Positions 16,951 to 25,757 of a stretch of 64,000 nucleotides of DNA are shown here, in pieces; the first letter of the stretch is position 1; each line of letters starts with the position of its first letter. Source of the stretch: Pyramidobacter porci (lineage in GTDB: Bacteria > Synergistota > Synergistia > Synergistales > Dethiosulfovibrionaceae); NCBI RefSeq assembly GCF_009695745.1, contig NZ_VUNH01000001.1, positions 62,001-126,000 on the forward strand, written 5' to 3'. The position numbers and the translations under genes were made by a program. The notes under the pieces are model-generated. The model was not told the DNA's origin, did no database searches, and saw only the letters and a program-made list of their open reading frames with translations.

Positions 16951-17005
16951 ATCTCGAGAAAGACACGTGACGGCATAACCATTCCACTTTAACGGAGGTA
17001 CTGTA

Positions 17006-18190
17006 ATGGCGGAAAAAATCCTTATTTCTTCGGAATCGGTGACCGAAGGCCACCCCGACAAACTGGCCGATCAGATTTCCGACGGCGTGCTCGACGCGAT
17101 TCTCGCGCAGGACCCGATGAGCCGTGTAGCCTGCGAAACGCTGGTTGCCACCGGGGCGATCATCGTCGCCGGCGAAATCACCACGAAGGCCTACGTAGAT
17201 ATTCCCGGCATCGCCCGCAAAGCCGTGCTCGACGTGGGCTATAACCGCGCCAAATTCGGCTTTGACGGCGAAACCTGCGCCGTGTTCACCCAGATCGACG
17301 AGCAGTCCGGCGACATCGCCATGGGCGTTGACAAAGCCATGGAGATCCGCGAGTCGGAGATGGACGACGACCAGATTGACCGCGTCGGCGCCGGCGATCA
17401 AGGCATGATGATCGGCTACGCGACCGACGAGACGCCGGAATTCCTGCCCATGCCTTTTGCCTTGGCGCAACGCCTGGCCCGCCGCCTTGCGGCCGTGCGC
17501 AAGGATGGGACGTTGAACTGCCTGCGTCCCGACGGCAAGACCCAGGTCACGCTCGAATACCGCGACGGCGTTGCCGTCGCGGCTGACACGATTGTGGTGT
17601 CATCGCAGCACAGTCCTATGGTTTCGCTGGAGGAACTGCGCGACCTGATTATCCGAAACGTCATCGAACCGGTTATGCCCAAAGAATTGATGAAGAATCC
17701 TCGCATCCTCGTGAATCCTACGGGACGTTTTGTCCTCGGGGGACCGATGGCCGACACGGGACTGACGGGACGCAAGATCATCGTCGACACGTACGGCGGC
17801 ATGGTGCCTCACGGCGGCGGCGCTTTCTCCGGCAAAGACCCGACCAAGGTGGACCGTTCGGGCGCCTACATGGCTCGCTACGCGGCCAAGAATGTCGTCG
17901 CGGCCGGGCTGGCCAGGCGTTGTCAGATCCAGGTGGCTTACGCCATCGGCGTGGCTCGCCCCGTTTCGGTGCACGTGGAGACGTTCGGCACTTCCCAACT
18001 CAGCGAGGAACAGCTGACCGAGCTGATGCGCGCCAACTTCGATTTTCGTCCCGCGGCGATCATCCGCGATCTCGAGCTGCGCACGCCGCAATATCGCCGT
18101 TTGGCCGCTTACGGGCACATGGGGCGTATCGACCTCGAACCTCTTCCCCGCTGGGAGAAGCTTGATCGCGTCGACGCTCTGCGACGCTGA
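17006..18190 (+). CDS. metK: S-adenosylmethionine synthetase
   Basis: A 394-residue MetK of normal length. Seen: [16 protein letters not shown] near the N-terminus (ATP and Mg binding), [12 protein letters not shown] in the centre and [16 protein letters not shown] (phosphate-binding loop). It makes SAM from methionine and ATP in the cytoplasm. The ATG follows a GGAGG at normal spacing. It is the only gene of the transcript, controlled by the SAM-I riboswitch and ended by a long inverted repeat. Confidence 0.97.
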   Translation: MAEKILISSESVTEGHPDKLADQISDGVLDAILAQDPMSRVACETLVATGAIIVAGEITTKAYVDIPGIARKAVLDVGYNRAKFGFDGETCAVFTQIDEQSGDIAMGVDKAMEIRESEMDDDQIDRVGAGDQGMMIGYATDETPEFLPMPFALAQRLARRLAAVRKDGTLNCLRPDGKTQVTLEYRDGVAVAADTIVVSSQHSPMVSLEELRDLIIRNVIEPVMPKELMKNPRILVNPTGRFVLGGPMADTGLTGRKIIVDTYGGMVPHGGGAFSGKDPTKVDRSGAYMARYAAKNVVAAGLARRCQIQVAYAIGVARPVSVHVETFGTSQLSEEQLTELMRANFDFRPAAIIRDLELRTPQYRRLAAYGHMGRIDLEPLPRWEKLDRVDALRR

Positions 18191-18198
18191 CGGAAAAG

Positions 18199-18238
18199 GC
18201 AGGCAGGCCTTCGCAAAATTTTGCGAGGGCCTGCCTGC
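18199..18238 (+). terminator. Long inverted repeat after metK
   Basis: A near-perfect 40-base palindrome: GCAGGCAGGCC at its left end pairs with GGCCTGCCTGC at its right end, and GCAAAA/TTTTGC forms the centre. It lacks a downstream T-tract, so it may protect the 3' end or terminate weakly. Confidence 0.6.
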
Positions 18239-18263
18239 GGTCTGGAGATGCCATGCGGAAAAG

Positions 18264-18293
18264 TTGTTCTTTGGGGTTGAATGCTGGTATAAT
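18264..18293 (+). promoter_or_regulatory. Promoter of the small membrane-protein gene
   Basis: TTGTTC (18264-18269), 18-base spacer, consensus TATAAT (18288-18293), about 65 bases before the start codon at 18359. Confidence 0.65.
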
Positions 18294-18358
18294 TTTTACG
18301 GTCGGAGCAAAGACGTTTTCATGTGCCGTTTGAGAAAAACTTTAATGAGGTGAGATCG

Positions 18359-18748
18359 ATGATCAAACGCTTGTTCGAGTGTCTGGCGCTGGGAATCCTG
18401 GCGGTGCTGGGCCTGGCGAAATTGAGGGGGAAAAAGGTCAATCCTCTGGCGCTGCGTGTGCTGCTGGGCATTCTTTGTCTCATGGCGATCTTCGTGGATT
18501 CCTCGCTGGTTCTTCTTTACGCGGGAACGTGGCTGCTGTTTTTGCTGGCGGGAGACGTGGGAAGAAGATTCAACGTCAATCTGAGCCTTTTTGTGCCCGC
18601 GGGGGCGGAAAACGGCAATGCGTCTTTTGAAGCGGAGGAAAATTCCGCGCTGATCCAGCCTGTTGAAGATATGACGACGGGATCCTTAAAGTTGGCTTTC
18701 TTGAAGAAGCCGCTCTCTCTTCTTGTCAAACGGAAGGGTAAAAAATAG
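18359..18748 (+). CDS. Small membrane protein of unknown function, 129 aa
   Basis: Two hydrophobic segments (about residues 6-20 and 32-60) are separated by a basic loop (KLRGKK). A polar tail of about 65 residues ends in a K/R-rich stretch. This predicts an inner-membrane protein with a cytoplasmic tail. The ATG at 18359 has GAGGTGAG in front; the earlier in-frame ATG at 18323 has no ribosome-binding site. It has its own promoter and terminator and is not in an operon. I do not recognise the family. Confidence 0.7.
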   Translation: MIKRLFECLALGILAVLGLAKLRGKKVNPLALRVLLGILCLMAIFVDSSLVLLYAGTWLLFLLAGDVGRRFNVNLSLFVPAGAENGNASFEAEENSALIQPVEDMTTGSLKLAFLKKPLSLLVKRKGKK

Positions 18749-18811
18749 ATGATCTCTGCGGAGCCTCTTTTCCCGCCTCGCACGAGCTGGAGGGGAGAGA
18801 GGCTCCTCTGA

Positions 18812-18858
18812 TTGCAAAACGAAAACCACCGGCACTGCCGGTGGTTTTCGTTTTGCAA
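18812..18858. terminator. 47-base near-perfect hairpin, bidirectional terminator
   Basis: Positions 18812-18834 are perfectly complementary to 18836-18858 (23 bp). The GC core CCACCGGC/GCCGGTGG is flanked by AAAACGAAAA and TTTTCGTTTT, giving a U-rich tail on either strand between convergent genes. Confidence 0.85.
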
Positions 18859-18897
18859 AAAAATAAGGCCGTTCGTTGGGGAACGGCCCGATATTTC

Positions 18898-19068
18898 TTA
18901 CAGGGAGATTGCTTCAACGGGGCAAGCGCTGACGCAGGAACCGCACTCCACGCACTTGCTCTCATCGATTTTGGACTTGCCATCCTCAAGAGTGATTGCC
19001 TCCACGGGGCAAGCACCCTCGCACGCACCACAGCCGACGCAGGTGTCGACGTTAACCTTAGCAGCCAT
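18898..19068 (-). CDS. 2[4Fe-4S] ferredoxin
   Basis: A 56-residue clostridial-type ferredoxin with two CxxCxxCxxxCP cluster motifs (CVGCGACEGACP and CVECGSCVSACP). It carries low-potential electrons between oxidoreductases in the cytoplasm, as expected in an anaerobic amino-acid fermenter. The ATG at 19068 has GGAGG 8 bases in front; the longer in-frame extension would swallow that site and is rejected. It is probably transcribed alone from the promoter at 19105-19133. Confidence 0.95.
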   Translation of the reverse strand: MAAKVNVDTCVGCGACEGACPVEAITLEDGKSKIDESKCVECGSCVSACPVEAISL

Positions 19069-19104
19069 TCTATTGCACCTCCTTCGCTTTTTGTCATTGA
19101 CCAA

Positions 19105-19133
19105 AGTTTACAATAAGTCTTTGACATGCGCAA
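19105..19133 (-). promoter_or_regulatory. Candidate promoter of the ferredoxin gene
   Basis: On the minus strand, TTGCGC (19133-19128), 17-base spacer and TAAACT (19110-19105), 37 bases before the start codon. Confidence 0.5.
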
Positions 19134-19174
19134 GAGTTAGCTTTTGTGTCAAGTGGAGTGCGCCTAAAAAGGGG

Positions 19175-20167
19175 TCATTCCGGTTTGGGATCGCGAGTCA
19201 GCAGATTCTGCAAAGCGTCTTTAAGATCGAGGCGACCGTAAAGGACTTCATGGACTGCGGAAGAGATCGGCATTTCGACGGAGAACTTTTCCGAGAGTTT
19301 CTTGACGGCCTTCACGGTATAAGCGCCTTCGGCCACCTGGCCAAGTGCGGCTGCGGCCTCGTTCAGCGTCATTCCGCGGCCGATCATCTCGCCAAGACGA
19401 AAGTTGCGCGAGTGGCGGCTGTAAGCTGTGACCATCAGATCGCCTATGCCGGCGAGGCCGGAAAAAGTCTGAGGACGGCCGCCCAGCGCGACTCCCAGAC
19501 GGGTAATCTCCGAAAGACCGCGCGTGACCATCGCCGCCGTGGCGTTGTCGCCTATCTCCAAACTGTGAAGGAGTCCCGAAGCGATGGCGACGACGTTTTT
19601 AACGGCGCCGCCGACTTCCACTCCGGTTACGTCAGGATTCGTATAAACGCGGAATGTCTCTCTGTTGAGGAGCTTTTGCCACAGCGTCGCGGATTCCCGA
19701 TTCCGCGAAGCGGAAACGAGCGCCATCGGCAAGTTGCGTATCACCTCTTCCGCGTGGCTGGGCCCCGAAAGGGCCGTGTAGGCCGCTCCCGGGAAAAATT
19801 CCTCCATCAGCTGGCTTATGAGCTTTAACGAACTTATTTCAACGCCTTTGGCCGCATTGGCGATTTCGACGTGTGACGTATAAAAAGGAACGAGCTTTTC
19901 CAGCGTCGCGCGCAGGAACTGCGTGGGGGTGACAAAAAGCCAGTAATCGGAGAACTCTGCCGCTTCCTGCAGCGCGTGTGCGGCATGAACCAGCGGAGAA
20001 AGCTGGAAATCCTGGAGATAAGAAGGATTGTAGCCGTTTGCGTTGATGGCGCGCGCTTCTTCTTCGACAAAACACCAGAGGCACACCTCATGACCGCTGC
20101 GGGCAAGGCTCTGCGCCAGCGCAGTTCCCCATGTGCCGTTTCCCCAAACTGTGACTTTGCTGTTCAC
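19175..20167 (-). CDS. gpsA: Glycerol-3-phosphate dehydrogenase [NAD(P)+]
   Basis: A 330-residue GpsA. Seen: the nucleotide-binding GNGTWGTALA (about 9-18), ANAAKGVE, SGPSHAEEV and GGAVKNVVAIASG with the catalytic lysine, then the GLAGIGDLMVT stretch. It reduces dihydroxyacetone phosphate to sn-glycerol-3-phosphate for phospholipid synthesis. The start is GTG, with AAAGGAG 8 bases in front, 16 bases after the typA stop, so the two form an operon. The small C-terminal tail (DPKPE) is normal. Confidence 0.95.
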   Translation of the reverse strand: MNSKVTVWGNGTWGTALAQSLARSGHEVCLWCFVEEEARAINANGYNPSYLQDFQLSPLVHAAHALQEAAEFSDYWLFVTPTQFLRATLEKLVPFYTSHVEIANAAKGVEISSLKLISQLMEEFFPGAAYTALSGPSHAEEVIRNLPMALVSASRNRESATLWQKLLNRETFRVYTNPDVTGVEVGGAVKNVVAIASGLLHSLEIGDNATAAMVTRGLSEITRLGVALGGRPQTFSGLAGIGDLMVTAYSRHSRNFRLGEMIGRGMTLNEAAAALGQVAEGAYTVKAVKKLSEKFSVEMPISSAVHEVLYGRLDLKDALQNLLTRDPKPE

Positions 20168-20183
20168 CTGAATCGCTCCTTTA

Positions 20184-22058
20184 TCAAATTTCGTTCTTGA
20201 TCTTTTCAGCCTTCTTGCGTTCGGTCATATCGAGAATCGTCTTGCGGATGCGCACTTCCTTGGGCGTGGCCTCCACGAGCTCATCGTCTGCGATCCACTC
20301 CAGCGCCCGATCCAGAATGACTGTGCGGGGAACGTCGAGGTGGATCCCCATTTCCTTGGTCGACGAGCGGTAGTTCGTCTGAGCTTTTCTCTTGGTGGGA
20401 TTGCAGGGAATGTCATTGGGGCGGGAATGCTCGCCGATCACTTCGCCGGCGTAAACTTCCGTGCCGGGACTGATGAAGAGCACCCCGCGCTCCTGAAGGT
20501 TCTCCAGCTGATAGCTCGTCGCAGTTCCCGTGTCCATGCTGACCATCGAGCCTCGGTTGCGGCTGACGACTTCGCCGCGCCACAGGTCGTAGCCGCGGAA
20601 ACGCGAAGACATGATGCCGAGGCCGCGCGTGTCCGTCAGGAACGTGTTGCGGTACCCCAGCAGCCCGCGGGTGGGAATGTCGAATTCCATGCGGACGATT
20701 CCCGTGGAAAGGTTGTTCATGCTGACCATTTCGGCCTTGCGCCCCGCCAGTTTCTCGATGACTACGCCCTGATACGTTTCGGGAACGTCGACGATCAGCT
20801 GTTCGATCGGCTCGAGAAGATGCCCCGACTCGTCGGTCTTGGTGATGACTTCGGGGCGGGAAACGCACAGTTCCGAGCCTTCGCGGATCATCTGTTCCAC
20901 CAGAATGGCCATCTGCAGCTCGCCGCGTCCGGAAACCTTCAGGCCGTCGGGGCGTCCCAGGTCTTCGACCCTCAAGGCGACGTTCGTCTGGCACTCGCGC
21001 TCGAGCCGGGCTTTGAGCTGCCGCAGCGTCAGCGGCGTGCCGTCGCGTCCGGCAAAGGGGCTGTTGTTGACGAGGAAGAACATGGAAACCGTCGGCTCTT
21101 CGATGTCGAGCGGGTGGAGCGTTTCGCCGTTCAGCGCTTCGGAGGCCATCGTATCGCCGATGCTGATCGACTTGGGACCGGAAAGCCAGACGATATCGCC
21201 GGCGAAAACTTCGTCGACTTCGACGCGCTCAAGACCGCGCGTGACCCAGAGATGAACGGCTTTCTCCTGATTGGAGGAAACCGTCTCCCAGCCTTTTTTG
21301 CGGTCGTTTTCGTCGATCCATTTGGTGCGGCTGTGAACGAACGTGTCGTTTTTATGCAGCGTTCCCGCGACGACGCGGCCGCAGGCGATCTGTCCGACGT
21401 AATCGTTCCAGGCCAGCGTGCTGACCTGCATGAGGAATGGCTTGTCGGCGGTGGCGGGAGGCGGCGGAACCCTGTCGACGATGGTCTGGAACAAGGCGTC
21501 CATCTCTTCATGGGCATCCTTTTCGAGGTCGCGCACCAGCCAACCGGCCAGCCCCGAGCCGTAAAGCACGGGAAAATCGGCCTGTTCGTCCGTGGCGCCG
21601 AGTTCGAGAAACAGATCGAAAGTCTTTTCAAGCGCCTGATAAGGCGTCGCCGCCGGACGATCGACCTTGTTGACGACGACGATCGGTTTCAGCCCCATGG
21701 CCAGCGCGCGGGAAAGGACGTAACGCGTCTGAGGCATGGGGCCTTCGTTGGCGTCGACCAGAAGGAGAACGCTGTCGACCATCGAAAGGACGCGCTCTAC
21801 CTCGCCGGAAAAATCGGCGTGCCCGGGAGTGTCGATGATGTTGATCAGGTATCCGTTCCATTCGACGGTACAATGTTTGGACGTAATCGTGATGCCGCGC
21901 TCGCGTTCGAGTTCGCCGCTGTCCATGACGCGCTCCGCGATCTGGGCGTTTTCGCGGAACGTGTGGGCGCCGCGGAAAATGGAGTCGATCAGCGTGGTCT
22001 TGCCGTGGTCGATGTGAGCCACGATCGCGAGATTTCGAATTTTGTCTACTGAATACAT
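20184..22058 (-). CDS. typA: TypA/BipA ribosome-associated GTPase
   Basis: The 624 residues have the translational-GTPase layout. Seen: G1 [10 protein letters not shown] (14-23), a RERGITI switch, DTPGHADF and NKVDRP, then domains II, III, V and the BipA C-terminal region. The family binds the 70S ribosome, assists 50S assembly and supports growth under cold or stress. AAGGAG lies 8 bases before the ATG, and a good minus-strand promoter is at 22115-22143. gpsA follows in the same transcript. Confidence 0.96.
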   Translation of the reverse strand: MYSVDKIRNLAIVAHIDHGKTTLIDSIFRGAHTFRENAQIAERVMDSGELERERGITITSKHCTVEWNGYLINIIDTPGHADFSGEVERVLSMVDSVLLLVDANEGPMPQTRYVLSRALAMGLKPIVVVNKVDRPAATPYQALEKTFDLFLELGATDEQADFPVLYGSGLAGWLVRDLEKDAHEEMDALFQTIVDRVPPPPATADKPFLMQVSTLAWNDYVGQIACGRVVAGTLHKNDTFVHSRTKWIDENDRKKGWETVSSNQEKAVHLWVTRGLERVEVDEVFAGDIVWLSGPKSISIGDTMASEALNGETLHPLDIEEPTVSMFFLVNNSPFAGRDGTPLTLRQLKARLERECQTNVALRVEDLGRPDGLKVSGRGELQMAILVEQMIREGSELCVSRPEVITKTDESGHLLEPIEQLIVDVPETYQGVVIEKLAGRKAEMVSMNNLSTGIVRMEFDIPTRGLLGYRNTFLTDTRGLGIMSSRFRGYDLWRGEVVSRNRGSMVSMDTGTATSYQLENLQERGVLFISPGTEVYAGEVIGEHSRPNDIPCNPTKRKAQTNYRSSTKEMGIHLDVPRTVILDRALEWIADDELVEATPKEVRIRKTILDMTERKKAEKIKNEI

Positions 22059-22114
22059 AAGAATGCTCCTTAACTTTGCCGGATCGCTGCTGGAAGATGC
22101 CTTTCAAAAAAGAA

Positions 22115-22143
22115 ATAATACAGCAGATTCCTCTAAAGTACAA
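22115..22143 (-). promoter_or_regulatory. Promoter of typA-gpsA
   Basis: On the minus strand, TTGTAC (22143-22138), 17-base spacer, TATTAT (22120-22115), about 57 bases before the typA start. Confidence 0.7.
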
Positions 22144-22158
22144 GTTAGGGCTTCCGGC

Positions 22159-22200
22159 AAAAATCACAGAGGAACGCAGATGATGCTCTGCATTCCTCTG
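22159..22200 (-). terminator. Terminator of the small membrane-protein gene
   Basis: CAGAGGAACGCAGA (22167-22180) pairs with TCTGCATTCCTCTG (22187-22200) with one mismatch. On the minus strand it is followed by GTGATTTTTG. Confidence 0.75.
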
Positions 22201-22209
22201 TCACTCGGC

Positions 22210-22380
22210 TTAGCGAAATTCGGTCATGATGTAGTAAAGCACGATGAGCAGGGAGAAACCGCAGACGAAGTCGAACGCGGCTTTCCCCGGGCGGCCGGCG
22301 CGCCGAAAGGAAAAACCCAGCCAGAAAAATGCCAGGGCACAGAGACAAAGGATCAACGGCGCTATCGCAGAAGTGAACAT
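22210..22380 (-). CDS. Small two-span membrane protein, 56 aa
   Basis: This short gene is easy to miss. The frame reads MFTSAIAPLILCLCALAFFW at the start, a basic loop (SFRRAGRPGK), then a second hydrophobic stretch (FDFVCGFSLLIVLYYIM) and ends EFR. GGAG lies 9 bases before the ATG at 22380; another in-frame ATG at 22386 would be too close to it. A terminator hairpin lies 10 bases after the stop. It follows the exported protein gene by 17 bases, so they are probably co-transcribed. Function unknown. Confidence 0.72.
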   Translation of the reverse strand: MFTSAIAPLILCLCALAFFWLGFSFRRAGRPGKAAFDFVCGFSLLIVLYYIMTEFR

Positions 22381-22397
22381 GTGCATGGTCTCCTTTT

Positions 22398-22982
22398 CTA
22401 AAAGCCGGACGGAGAATGGGAAACTTCGTTTTGAGGCGCGAGGAGTTCGTAGAATTCGTTTTTCCCGTGGCGTGCCGGTGCAGTTTCGTCGTTATTCTCC
22501 GCGAGCTTTTTCTTTTTATCCAGCTTTATCGAAATCCCCAGGCTGACGCCGCCGTGGGCAGGGCGGATTCTCGCGCTTTCGGCTTCGATTCCCAAAAGGC
22601 CGAGCGGTGCCTGTACGGCATTCAAAGTCGCTTCGTCGAGGTCCGTTATCGTCTTGCCGGCGCCCTCGACAAATTTTTGGATCCCTGGGGAAAACTTTAT
22701 CCCGCTCTGCTGATCCTTGTCCTCAAGAAATTCGTGAGACGTCTCTTCGCGCACAAATCCCGTCTCGACTTTGCCGTGGGCGTTGCCGACCCCCTTAAAG
22801 CGAGGAAGCTGCGCAGGCTCCGGAGAAGAGCGATGATGGTTCTGAGCCGTCGCTGCCGGAACAGACGGGATCGTTGTGGCCGTGACGCTGTTGTCCGGAA
22901 CGGCGAGTGCCGCGGAGAATGACGCGCAGACGAGGAAAAATACGCCGGCTGCGAAAAAGGATTTTCGTGCCGTGAAAGCCAA
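22398..22982 (-). CDS. Exported hypothetical protein, about 194 aa
   Basis: A signal peptide (about 1-27, hydrophobic FFAAGVFFLVCASF core, cleavage after ALA) is followed by a proline- and serine-rich linker and a small domain. The C-terminal half has a GGVSLGISIKLDKKKK segment that could be an amphipathic beta strand. GTG 22991 lies inside the GGAGG ribosome-binding site, so I place the start at TTG 22982, 7 bases after it. I do not recognise the family; it is probably a periplasmic or surface protein co-transcribed with the small membrane protein. Confidence 0.65.
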   Translation of the reverse strand: MAFTARKSFFAAGVFFLVCASFSAALAVPDNSVTATTIPSVPAATAQNHHRSSPEPAQLPRFKGVGNAHGKVETGFVREETSHEFLEDKDQQSGIKFSPGIQKFVEGAGKTITDLDEATLNAVQAPLGLLGIEAESARIRPAHGGVSLGISIKLDKKKKLAENNDETAPARHGKNEFYELLAPQNEVSHSPSGF

Positions 22983-23041
22983 AAGGATCACCTCCTGATA
23001 CTCGAAAGCTCCTGTTCGGTTCAGTCAATTTTAGCATAAAG

Positions 23042-23069
23042 AAAAGCCGACGGCACGCCGTCGGCTTTT
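23042..23069. terminator. Bidirectional terminator overlapping a stop codon
   Basis: AAAAGCCGACGGC (23042-23054) pairs perfectly with GCCGTCGGCTTTT (23057-23069). On the minus strand it begins inside the stop codon of the DUF1846 gene. Confidence 0.85.
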
Positions 23070-24585
23070 ACTCGTCGAAAAGACTTTTGCTCGAAAAAGA
23101 CGGATCACTCGTGAGATTCATGCCCAGTTTGCGGAAGCCGCTCTCGTCGCCAGGCGTCGGGATGTGCGAGAGGTGACATTCCCGGTTCCTCAGATGACGC
23201 AGCTGTTCCACCGCGGCGGCGGCGGCAGGGTTGGAAGTGGCGCTGATGCTGAGGGCAAGCAGAGTTTCCTCAAGGTCAAGGGCCAGTTTGTTCTCGCCGA
23301 AAATCTCTTTCTTGAAATACGAAAGGGACTGGAGGATGTTGTGCGGCAGCAAGTCGATATCGTCGGGAATGTGAGCGAGGATTTTGGCTGCGTTCAGCAC
23401 GGCGCTGGAAGAAGAATGGAGCAGCGGAGAGTTCTTTCCCGTTACGATCGTGCCGTCGGCAAGTTCGATGGCCGCTCCGGTAAAGATGCCGCCGTCGCCT
23501 TTGCCGCGCGCCTGGCCTTCTTTGACAGCTTCCCGCGCCGGAATCACCACGCGGCGGTATTCGGGCAGAAGATCCAGCTCTTTCATGATCAGACTGATGC
23601 GCTGGAGACAGTTTTTGTCCGCCTGCCCGAGCGCGACCTCGCAGGAGGTGCGGAAATAGCGGCGAATGATCTCCTGACAGGAGGCTTCGCGCACGGCGCC
23701 GTCGTCGACGATCCCCCAGGCGATCCGGTTGACGCCCATGTCCGTGGGCGACCTGTACCCGGCGTCGCCGCCGGTAATGCGGCAGAGGATCCGCTGGAGG
23801 ATGGGGAAGGCTTCCAGATCGCGATTGTAATTCACGGTCTTTCGGTCGTAGGTCTCGAGATGAAAATGGTCGATCAGATTCACGTCGCCGAGGTCGGCGG
23901 TCGCCGCCTCATAGGCCAGATTCAGCGGATGCTTGAGCGGCAGGTTCCAGACGGGGAAGCTCTCGTATTTCGAATAGCCAGAATGGATGCCCCGCTTGTA
24001 ATCGTGATAGATCTGCGAAAGGCACGTCGCCAGTTTGCCGCTGCCGGGGCCCGGCGCGGTAACCACGACGATCGGTTTGGTAGTGGGGATGTAGTCGTTG
24101 CGCCCGTACCCGTCTTCGCTGACGATGGTGTCCACGTCGGTGGGGTAGCCTTTGGTGGCGTAGTGAGTATAAACGGCGATGCCGCGGTTCTCGAGGCGTC
24201 GGCGAAAATTCTGGACGGTGGGCTGGCCTTCGAAACGGGTGATGACCACTCCGGCCACGCGCAGGCCGCGCTGCGTGAACTCGTCGATCAGACGGAGAAC
24301 TTCGGAATCGTACGTGGTGCCGAAGTCGGCGCGGATCTTTTTGCGCTCGACGTCTCCCGAGTAGAGGCAGATGATGACTTCCGCCTCGTCGCGGAAACTC
24401 TCCAGCAGGCGCATCTTCACGTTGGGATCGAAGCCGGGAAGGCAGCGCGCCGCGTGATAGTCGAAAATAAGCTTGCCGCCGAACTCGAGGTAAAGCTTTT
24501 GCCCGTTGTGCCCGACCCGTTCCGCGATGGCCGCGGTTTGCTCCTTCAGGTATTTTTCGTTGTCGAAGCCGATTTGAGAAGCCAT
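23068..24585 (-). CDS. DUF1846-family protein
   Basis: A 505-residue soluble protein of the DUF1846 family (about 500 aa). Seen: start MASQIGFDNEKYLKEQTAAI, the GGKLIFDYHAARCLPGFDP block, VVVTAPGPGSGKLATCLSQ (P-loop-like), an SPTDMGVN stretch and a long helical C-terminus. The family is widespread in anaerobes; its biochemical role is not settled as far as I know. The ATG at 24585 is chosen because it matches the family start and avoids overlapping the YchJ-like gene that ends at 24594. The ribosome-binding site is weak, suggesting coupling. Confidence 0.88.
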   Translation of the reverse strand: MASQIGFDNEKYLKEQTAAIAERVGHNGQKLYLEFGGKLIFDYHAARCLPGFDPNVKMRLLESFRDEAEVIICLYSGDVERKKIRADFGTTYDSEVLRLIDEFTQRGLRVAGVVITRFEGQPTVQNFRRRLENRGIAVYTHYATKGYPTDVDTIVSEDGYGRNDYIPTTKPIVVVTAPGPGSGKLATCLSQIYHDYKRGIHSGYSKYESFPVWNLPLKHPLNLAYEAATADLGDVNLIDHFHLETYDRKTVNYNRDLEAFPILQRILCRITGGDAGYRSPTDMGVNRIAWGIVDDGAVREASCQEIIRRYFRTSCEVALGQADKNCLQRISLIMKELDLLPEYRRVVIPAREAVKEGQARGKGDGGIFTGAAIELADGTIVTGKNSPLLHSSSSAVLNAAKILAHIPDDIDLLPHNILQSLSYFKKEIFGENKLALDLEETLLALSISATSNPAAAAAVEQLRHLRNRECHLSHIPTPGDESGFRKLGMNLTSDPSFSSKSLFDE

Positions 24586-24593
24586 GGAAAGAC

Positions 24594-25085
24594 CTAACGA
24601 TTTTTGCCGCAGCAGAACTTGTATTTCTTTCCGCTTCCGCAGGGGCAAGGATCGTTTCGTCCCACTTTCGGGGCCGAACGGACGTACGTTTCGGGGACGA
24701 TCTGACCGTCCACGAAGAACCAGTTCCCGTTGATCTTCTTGAAGTACGATTTCTCGTGGTGGTTTATTTTTTTGCCCTCAAGTTCGAAGCTGGCCACGAA
24801 TTCGACGACGCCGTCGTCATCGTCCGGACCGCCGCCGATCGTGCTGAGGATCTCTATGCCGAGCCAGCGCGCCGAACGTGACCATTCTTCGGTCGCTTCC
24901 TTGCTGACGTTCTCCCGTGTTTCCGGATCATGGCTGGAAATGATAAAGTCGACGTCGCCGGTCGTGTAGGCCACGTAGCGGGCCTTCATCAGTTCTACGG
25001 CAGTTTGGGCACGGCGGCTGCCTTTGATGATGAGGCGGCAGCATTCTTCCAATTCACGGTTCGAACCACAAGGGCAAAGGGACAT
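24594..25085 (-). CDS. YchJ-like protein with SEC-C motifs at both ends
   Basis: The 163 residues are a UPF0225/YchJ-type protein. A SEC-C zinc motif lies at each end ([13 protein letters not shown] at 4-16 and [13 protein letters not shown] near the C-terminus), with an NTF2-like alpha+beta domain between (about 25-135). The same zinc motif ends SecA, where it binds SecB and the ribosome; in YchJ proteins the role is unproven. GAAAGGAG precedes the ATG. It is the first gene of a pair with the DUF1846 gene 8 bases downstream. Confidence 0.9.
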   Translation of the reverse strand: MSLCPCGSNRELEECCRLIIKGSRRAQTAVELMKARYVAYTTGDVDFIISSHDPETRENVSKEATEEWSRSARWLGIEILSTIGGGPDDDDGVVEFVASFELEGKKINHHEKSYFKKINGNWFFVDGQIVPETYVRSAPKVGRNDPCPCGSGKKYKFCCGKNR

Positions 25086-25227
25086 GATGGAGCTCCTTTC
25101 AGAAAATGCAGAAGATTGGCCGGAGGAGGCAAAAGTCTGCTCCGGCTGAACATTGTCTCATTATAGCACTTCTTCAGCGAAAGACGTGGGCTGCGAACTC
25201 GACCGCGCATAAATCGGCAGAGCTGCC

Positions 25228-25255
25228 TTGCGCAATCCGGGAGGACTGTTACAAT
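25228..25255 (+). promoter_or_regulatory. Candidate promoter of the Nudix gene
   Basis: TTGCGC (25228-25233), 16-base spacer, TACAAT (25250-25255), 47 bases before the start codon. Confidence 0.5.
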
Positions 25256-25302
25256 AAAAATAACGGCGGAAAACCCACCGTGAGAAAGCGAGGAATGATG
25301 CC

Positions 25303-25689
25303 ATGATCGACGTGGCGGCTGCCATTATCTGCGACGATAAAGGGAAAATTTTGATTTGCCAGCGGCAGGGCGGCGGAAACTGCGCCGATCGTTGGGAATT
25401 TCCCGGCGGCAAGCGCGAGCCCGGGGAATCCATGGAAGAATGTCTGATTCGCGAATGCCGCGAAGAGCTGGGCATCTGCCTCGAGCTGGACGGGCTTTAT
25501 GCCGATCTGAGCTACGCTTATCCGGACGGGACGATCCATTTCAATTTTTTCAAGGCCCGGATTCAGAGCGGAACGGCGGCGATGAACGTGCATCAGAAAA
25601 TATGCTGGGTCGCGCCGGAGCGGCTGTTGGATTTCGACTTCTGCCCGGCCGACGAAGGGATCGTTCGCCACCTGGCGGCGGGACGATAG
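25303..25689 (+). CDS. Nudix hydrolase, MutT-like
   Basis: A 128-residue protein with a complete Nudix box: GGKREPGESMEECL followed by IRECREELGI (about residues 37-60), matching Gx5Ex7REUxEExGU. The N-terminal VAAAIICDDKGKILICQR is typical of MutT. It probably hydrolyses oxidised dGTP (8-oxo-dGTP) or another nucleoside diphosphate derivative, sanitising the nucleotide pool. It is a single plus-strand gene convergent with the M20 pair; GAGGA lies 9 bases before the ATG. Confidence 0.9.
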   Translation: MIDVAAAIICDDKGKILICQRQGGGNCADRWEFPGGKREPGESMEECLIRECREELGICLELDGLYADLSYAYPDGTIHFNFFKARIQSGTAAMNVHQKICWVAPERLLDFDFCPADEGIVRHLAAGR

Positions 25690-25701
25690 CATGATTACGA
25701 C

Positions 25702-25741
25702 GAAAGCGGGGAATTTGCGGCGAAGCGGACTCCCCGCTTTC
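25702..25741. terminator. Hairpin between convergent Nudix and M20 genes
   Basis: GAAAGCGGGGA (25702-25712) pairs perfectly with TCCCCGCTTTC (25731-25741). The U-tract is poor on both strands, so termination strength is uncertain. Confidence 0.5.
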
Positions 25742-25757
25742 TGCCGTTTCGCGTTCA

